From the NCBI GenBank assembly GCA_034440635.1, contig JAOTON010001898.1:1850001-1914000 (forward strand): a DNA stretch of 64,000 bases, given 5' to 3'. Position numbers and translations under genes: made by a program. The stretch is from Lepas anatifera. Taxonomy: Eukaryota > Arthropoda > Thecostraca > Lepadidae. Each line of letters begins with the position of its first letter. Position 1 is the first letter of the stretch. Positions 58,105-64,000 of the stretch are shown here, piece by piece. The notes under the pieces are model-generated. The model had not been told where the DNA came from and made no database searches. It saw only the letters and a list, made by a program, of their open reading frames with translations.

Positions 58105-59377
58105 GTTCTGTGTTCGCTTTATGTACCGCAAATAGTTCCACGGCACGTTCACGCTTCCAATCGCAATCCAGCTAAATTTTTAATTCACCATGGCTCAGAA
58201 CCACAGGTGGTTACGCATATGTTATGCATATTTGTATGCTGTTATGGTTATGTTACATAGGTTATGCTTTGCCCCCCTATACTGTTGACACTTCTTTTCT
58301 GGTTCATCCCATTGTATAATCACGCCCTCTCCTTATCAACAGCAGTTCATTGAGCCGCTAGGGATCGGACCGAAGCATTACATAGAGGCGGGGAGAGGGC
58401 GGGGGTCAGCCCATCAGTGCCATCAGTGGCCGGGCGAGCGCAGTCGGAGGCCGTTGCGGCGGCGGACCAGGACCAGCGCGGGCCCAGTCCTACAGGGCTG
58501 CTGCTCCATAGTCTAGCTCCCAGTGCGTATCATACTCCCGCCACATGACGGCGTGGATCCATACGGCGCCACACGTGGTAGAATATACAGCAAACATTGC
58601 AAGCTGGGGAAATCCGCAGGCGCGGATACAGGAGGCGGCGGGCAGGCACCTGCACCTTCTGAGCACCGTGCTCCCGAGAGCCTTACAAGTCGGTTGATGC
58701 CAGCAAATCTGATTTAACAACGCCATGCTTCTGCGATTTGGTCTGTTTGGAATCTGGACAGGATTGTGCCATGGCCCCGGCCCGCCCCGAGGGTGGTGCA
58801 GTATCGGCGCCTGGTCAGGGGCCGCCGGCGGGGAATCTGTACACGCAGCAGTAGTTACCAGGTAGGCAGCAGAGGTGGCCCCACCTCCCTGTCGAGCCCG
58901 TGGCATCAGTTAACGTTACCTGCAGAGCTCAACATACGAGCAACATACATACTAAGCTCGTACACGGCTCAAATCACATGACCGGCGATGACCAGAGACC
59001 TAGCCTTCTGAATGGAATAGGACAGTAATCAATGACGAAATTAGGGAGACATCACTCTGAAAAAGACTGGAAATTGACAGTAGCATTGGCCCAGGGGAAG
59101 CCGAAGAGAGCCAATCGTGTCACGCAGCCGAAACGCTCCTACAAACGTTAAATCACACGAAACCTCCCAGAAAGCTCTGAGAGTTCCTAAAGCCTAGCCA
59201 GGGCCGAAAGCCCGGAAATTCACGAGACAGCATAACTGTATAGCTGATGTGAAGCACCGCTGCGCACCGGTGACGCGCACGGCTAGCGGAGGGAATCGTG
59301 CCCGGTGATGGGACCTGACTTAAACACTCAGTAGTCTGTGAAATGGCTGTGGCACTGCTGCGGGTGTGGCCACTCAC
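58105..59377. other. Intron 1 sequence, nothing recognised
   Basis: Open frames around 58,490-58,980 overlap on both strands and show no family resemblance. I see no repeat ends here. Confidence 0.3.
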
Positions 59378-59529
59378 GGGTGTTCGAGTCCTCTGAAGCT
59401 GTTCATGGTGTTCTCCACCCTGCCTTTGAGCTCGGTGATCCATTTGAGCATGCCCGCCACCGCCGGCATGTTCTGTCCCAGCTCCTCTCGGCCTGCCTCG
59501 GCCAGCTCCATCTGGTGGTCGTACACCAC
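59378..59529 (-). CDS. Dynein heavy chain exon 1 of 18 (tail, DHC_N1)
   Basis: This is the most upstream exon I can recognise. After a CAG acceptor it reads VVYDHQMELAEAGREELGQ, then NMPAVAGMLKWITELKGRV, and ends at ...GLEHP before GTGAGT. The usual tail motif is NMPPVAGxLKW; here the second Pro is Ala. Length is 152 bp, starting in phase 0 and leaving two bases (CC) that the next exon completes. No earlier dynein exon was recognised in 59.5-64 kb, so the preceding intron is longer than 4.4 kb or its exon is too diverged to see. Confidence 0.9.
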
Positions 59530-60473
59530 CTGCCGGCGGGGCGACCAGGTCACACTTCTACCAGTTTGTCCCGGTAGAATCTACAGAGCCATCTGATGGC
59601 TGCTGTTTTGTTTAATGCATGTATACATCCTTAATGTGTTGATAGTGAGATCGAGCAGCAAAATTAATCAATACCGTTTCATTTGAAATATGCAACAGAA
59701 ATACGCAGTGTTTCAGTGTCATTTCTGGGAAAAATATAATTCAGTCCTCTCGTTTTATACGTTACGGCATATGTTTCTTTGTAGAGGAATTCATGTAAAT
59801 AGAACGATCTAATGACAGTGTGTGCGACGGTCCAAACTTTCGGATATTTTCTCTCTTTTGAGGTTTGTAGGTCGAAAATATTTCGAGCAGTGTCTCGTAA
59901 TTTTTTGGAGTAACATGTCCATTTTAACGGGACTCTACATTGTTGGGCACCCCGCTTATGTTCCGCCAACTGGAATATATTTCTATAAGATAGCTGTGCT
60001 GCTGTGTAAAGGGAAGAAAAGGTATCATGCAATATGTAGGTTGGAAATGCTCCTTCTTTTCTTTGCACGGCAGTCTTGTGGTGGTTATACCGCACTAGCT
60101 TACGGTGTAAATGCCGTTCATCTAGCTTACTGATTTTTTTCTCCAAAATAGTACCATGCATGTGTCAGCTCAGAGCGACTTTCCGAGCCACGTCTAAATC
60201 TCTCGTATTTTTCAGACAGATTTGTGAAACCGATCCAAGTCTAGATAGCCCATCGAAGCCAAAGATGTCTACATTGTCATGCTGTAGAACACGGTGGCCT
60301 CACTATAGTTCACTCAACACTCAAACTGGGAATACATCTGGTCAGTTTTTCATTCGGATGTGGAACGTGTAATTCGACGCACAAAACTAATTTCGGGTCC
60401 ATTCTTAGCTTTACAAAATGTAACAAAATGTAAATGTAATTTACAAAATGTACAAAATGTTAGTTTCATGTCA
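59530..60473. other. Upstream intron sequence, no exon recognised
   Basis: This would be the intron before exon 1. The 160-codon minus frame at 59,679-60,161 does not resemble a dynein tail or any family I know. TTACAAAATG simple repeats are at 60,413-60,460. Confidence 0.35.
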
Positions 60474-61955
60474 TTAAAGGGAATGTGGCACCTTTACAAC
60501 ATGATTTTAACTGAGATAGCCAAGTTGTAAAGCAAGTCGGAAAACCCGGTACTCAATATATCATTTGTCTTGGAACTCAAGATTTCCGTAGAAAAGTTAA
60601 AACCTACCTGCAATGTGCCCCTCTTGTACCCCTAGCAGCAGACCACAGTTGTCATGGCTGTGGTGTGACGACATATGCTGACGTCACCAGGGGCGTAGCC
60701 AGGATTTCGCTCAGGGAGGGGCGGTGCCCCGAAGAGAGCTCCTGCGACAGTGCCAAAAGGGCCCTGATGGGTAAAAAGGGCCCTGCTTGTTACAGAATAG
60801 AGTGCTGAAGAGGGCTTAGAGGGAGATACGCGAAAAATTATGATTGTGGTTTCTTGCTATTTGAAAAATCCTGATAACGAAACTATCAATTATTTTTGTA
60901 TCTTCGGCAAAATTTTGGAAAGCCACTCACTTATTATCGAATTAGGTTAACAGTTTCGATAAAATGCCCATCACTTACCCATGCCCATACCCATCACTTA
61001 CTTTTCGAAAACTATTTAAAGTTGAAAAGTAATGTTTTTTATAATTCAAATGTCTGTTCTCCTGTATTTGTATTTGAATTAATTTTAAAAAGCTTTTAAA
61101 AACTACAAAGTGAATTAGTTTGCCCTACAAACGGAAAAACATAATTACTCAAGTCTTCAGCGGTTTCGTACCCCGGGTCTTGAGTCATTTTCTGCTTCAG
61201 CCCCAGGATGACCAAACTTTTGCGTCAGATAGGTCACGTGACCCCGGTTTGAGAATTCCTAGGCTTCTGATTGGTTAATTGTGATTTCTTTTAAGCCCTA
61301 TATTTCTGTTTCAAAAGAGTTTTGGAATGTTGTTTTTCCAATGTAATTTTTTCTGTAGTAGTCCAAAGTTCTACATCACTATTTAGGATAGATATGACCT
61401 AATTCTTACAGAAATTGATAGCCTTGGCCGTGTGTACGTCATATACATCGATATGAGGTGTACCGATAAAGTCGTCTAGAAATGTTGACTTTGAGAGTAA
61501 TAATGGGACTTCTTAAACAACTTTTTGTAACCTTTTCATATAGCCAATAAAATGTTTCGCGTATCTCCCTTTAAGAGGGCCCTGTTTGGTATAAAGTTTC
61601 AAATTTGGCCACATAGCATAGTAAGGGCGAGCCGCGCTTCGCGCGGCCCGTGTCCTCAGGGGCCCTTCGGGCCCTCAGGGGGGGGCGGCTGTCCCTGCCG
61701 CCCCTGAACGTCACGATGAGCATCAGCCAATCGAAGTCCTTGAAGCGTTTCGAGTACGGTAGTGGTTGTCAGATCATGACATCATCCACAGGCAGATACT
61801 TATTTCTTTTCCTACAGGATTATTTTAAAAATCAAAATATTGAGCTTATTGTACATTTTTCAGAGAAATCATGAGTGGTTTCATTATTTTCGGCTAAAAG
61901 TACGCCTAATTACACTTAATTCCAGGAATCTACCAAGGTGTCACATTCCCTTTAA
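60474..61955. mobile_element. TTAA element, family H (copy H2), split by an hAT-like insertion
   Basis: The left end TTAAAGGGAATGTGGCACCT and right end CACATTCCCTTTAA match H1. The two halves (60,474-60,687 and 61,707-61,955) together equal H1. The break falls in CTGACGTCACGATGAGC of H1. The right TTAA (61,952-61,955) is also the left end of element F. Confidence 0.9.
60688..61706. mobile_element. hAT-like element I inside H2
   Basis: The ends are CAGGGGCGTAGCC and TGCCGCCCCTG. The flanking 8 bases are GACGTCAC (60,680-60,687) and AACGTCAC (61,707-61,714), one substitution apart, and the uninterrupted H1 has a single copy. It is 1,019 bp and non-coding. Two GC-rich hairpins with TTC loops, GCCGCGC-TTC-GCGCGGC and GGGCCC-TTC-GGGCCC, lie at 61,630-61,676. 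Confidence 0.88.
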
Positions 61956-62482
61956 CACGCGCATTGACGGGGGGCGGGTACCCGCCCCCCTCGGGTTTTT
62001 CGGAGAGCAGAAAAACGGCGGCGCGTAGCGCTGCCGTATTTAGCATCCCTTTTTCCTCATCATTTTTACAACTTCTGTGAAAATTTTAAGGTTAGGTCAT
62101 CTCAGGTCAGGTCACCAGTACAGGTCAAGTGACCCGACCTCCAAAAAAGTTTAAGATAGCATAAGTCAGAGCAGGGTGAACTTATCCGATTGAAACTCAT
62201 ATCACACATTGGACCCACCGAGTTCTCTAAAATATGTTCCGGTATTTTTGATATCGATGACCTAAGGTCAGGTACGAGGCATGACCTCTCCATTGGAAAT
62301 ACATGGGAAAATGTTTTTTTACGGAATAACTCAGTAACGGATGGTGATAGGGCATTTATTTTAGCTGCATTAGACTCGCCCGGCCTTTGCGGTTCTAATG
62401 ATATGCATTTTATATAATTTGGCCCTGACCTGACCTCAGGTCAGGTCAAATCCTTGATTTGACCCAGCAAGGTCAAATTATA
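61952..62482 (+). mobile_element. TTAA element, family A, left half (copy F)
   Basis: It begins TTAACACGCGCATTGACGGG with the subterminal palindrome GGGGCGGGTACCCGCCCC and the hairpin GGCGGCGC-GTA-GCGCTGCC. It is followed by the family A interior and stops within GGTCAAATTATA, where copy G begins. Its right half is not in the window. Confidence 0.8.
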
Positions 62483-63334
62483 TCACGCGCATTGACGGGG
62501 GCGGGTACCCGCCCCCCCTCGGGTTTTTCGGAGATAACATAAAATCGGCGGCGCGTAGCGCCGCCGTACTTGGTATACTTGGTATAACTTTTCTCTCATC
62601 ATTTTTACAACTTCTGTGAAAATTTTAAGGTTAGGTCATCTCAGGTCAGGTCACCAGTACAGGTCAAGTGACCCGACCTCAAAAAAGTTTAAGATAGCAT
62701 AAGTCGGAGCAGGGTGAACTTATCCGATTGAAACTCATATCACATAATGGCCCCACCGAGTTCTCTAAAATATGTTCCGGTATTTTTGATATCGATGACC
62801 TAAGGTCAGGTACGAGGCATGATCTCTCCATTGGAAATACATGGGAAAATGGTTTTTACGGAATAAGTCAGTAACGGATGGTGATAGAGCATTTATTTTA
62901 GCTGCATTAGACTCTCCTGGGCTTTGCGGTTCTAATGATATGCATTTTATAGAATTTGACCCTGACCTGACCTCGGGTCAGGTCAAATCCTTGATTTGAT
63001 CTAGCCAAGGTTAAATTATATATCATTCGATTCGGCTTGCTGAGAGGATTCATATACTTTAAGTCGTTTTGCTCTATCTTTACTTGTTCAGATGTAATGG
63101 CCGAAAAACTGAATTTACATGTTATCCCTATGACGGTATATTTTGACCTCTCGTGACCTTAAATGTGACCGGACAAAAAAAGGTCCAAATGTTTTCGATG
63201 GAGAGGTGGATGGGCAGCCCAACGCCGTTTACCGTTTTTCGCTACCTACCGTGGTTCTCGAGATCTTAGGGGGGCGAGTACCCGCCCCCCGTCAATGCGA
63301 AGGTGGCTCAGACCCCCGTCAATGCGTGTGCTAA
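62483..63334 (+). mobile_element. TTAA element, family A (copy G)
   Basis: It begins CACGCGCATTGACGGGGGCG, runs through the whole family A interior and ends GACCCCCGTCAATGCGTGTG followed by CTAA, one change from TTAA. The subterminal palindromes are GGGCGGGTACCCGCCCC (left) and GGGGGCGAGTACCCGCCCCC (right). It is the most complete family A copy in the window. Confidence 0.85.
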
Positions 63335-64000
63335 TGAACTACCGATAAAATATATGTTCCACCGACATATACACTTGGTAAATAGGACCCGGGACCGACC
63401 ACGGCCTTGACCAGTGAGACCAGGAAGCCGGTCAGTACCGTTCGCTGCCCGCAGACGGCGACTCCCGGCGATCGCAGTCCAAAAACACATCCCCCTCCTC
63501 CCCAGCGACCCTCTGCAAGAGCTGCCGACATCAGTGCGTCCCTATAGTAGCGCCTGCGTCACAGCAACAGCTGGGCTGGCCGAGGTCTGCCGGCGCTCCC
63601 TGTCCTGGTGGTGCCAGATGTCCCAATCAGTCCCACATGTCCATGGGGCTTTGTCATTTAAGACCCGGTTCATATTATTAATACCCATTGTAAAAAGGCC
63701 CGACACGTACACGCACTTCCTGCGTATTCGGATTGACTAAAACAGCCTCACGACGTGACGGCTTAGAATCAACTATCAATTGCATACCGTAGGCAAGTAC
63801 TACCTGAAAACCTCATGTTATAGCACATACGGGTGGAATTATAGCAGAAATTCCTAGTTTATCCCTTCAGGGCGATCTGGGTCCAGCGTTACGAAATTCT
63901 GCAGACAGTCCCTAAAAATCGGCGAGTAGGCATTTATCTATGGTTGCTAAGTGTGTACACATTTCTATAAAGGTCGAATTAGGTGAATTTAGCAAATATT
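63335..64000. other. Right edge of window, nothing recognised
   Basis: I see no exon, RNA or repeat end here. The next dynein exon upstream should lie in this direction but is not visible. Confidence 0.3.

Noticed and set aside
59679..60161. 160-codon minus-strand frame as a missing upstream dynein exon
   Set aside because: Its residues do not match the tail segment expected before VVYDHQ, and it has no suitable acceptor/donor pair in the right phase.

Overview
This is eukaryotic (animal) DNA. It is one stretch of a very large, intron-rich gene on the minus strand, with introns packed with transposable elements and tandem repeats. Eighteen short exons between 59,529 and 6,880 (read right to left) encode about 760 consecutive residues of an axonemal outer-arm dynein heavy chain of the beta type (DNAH9/DNAH11/DNAH17 group). 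They cover the tail (DHC_N1) and the start of the linker (DHC_N2). Every exon starts after AG and ends before GT, all 17 internal junctions keep the reading frame, and the joined protein follows the family without a visible gap. The first part of the tail lies to the right of the window. The rest of the linker, the six AAA domains and the stalk lie to the left. About 2.3 kb of coding sequence occupies 52.6 kb.

The exons are GC-rich and the introns are not. An axonemal dynein implies an animal with motile cilia or flagellate sperm. The mix of Penelope-like elements, CR1-like and L1/Tx1-like LINEs, tRNA-derived SINEs, hAT-type and TTAA-type inverted-repeat elements suggests an invertebrate, perhaps marine, but I cannot name the species.

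Layout, left to right. 1-6.9 kb: open intron with one TTAA element at the edge. 6.9-7.4 kb: exons 18 and 17. 7.7-10.9 kb: a decayed CR1-like LINE inside a G/C-rich dispersed repeat, with a TTAA element in the LINE tail. 12.3 kb: exon 16. 12.7-17.5 kb: a nested stack of one TTAA element carrying a second TTAA element and a 2.7-kb palindromic hAT-like element. 18.0-18.3 kb: exon 15 with a 40-bp tandem array built from its own splice acceptor. 18.5-20.7 kb: LINE ORF2 remnant. 21.5-23.0 kb: exons 14 to 11. 23.7-32.2 kb: two TTAA elements and exon 10. 30.4 and 35.3 kb: twin 31-bp minisatellites in one intron, the second touching the exon 9 donor. 33.3-34.3 kb: a 21-bp minisatellite. 35.7-46.8 kb: exons 9 to 5 with small hAT-like MITEs and SINEs. 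47.1-51.7 kb: Penelope-like elements, including a head-to-head pair, with three hammerhead-ribozyme-like motifs. 52.9-55.5 kb: exon 4 and a 2-kb compound satellite. 55.8-59.5 kb: exons 3 to 1. 57.0-63.3 kb: more TTAA elements, one carrying an hAT insertion.

The most interesting signals are: (i) tandem duplications that copy or touch exon-intron boundaries at three places in the same gene; (ii) a group of TTAA-flanked elements that share GC-rich subterminal hairpins with variable cores and are full of AGGTCA/TGACCT hexamers; (iii) insertions whose target-site duplications can be checked against other copies in the window; (iv) hammerhead-like motifs in the Penelope-like cluster.
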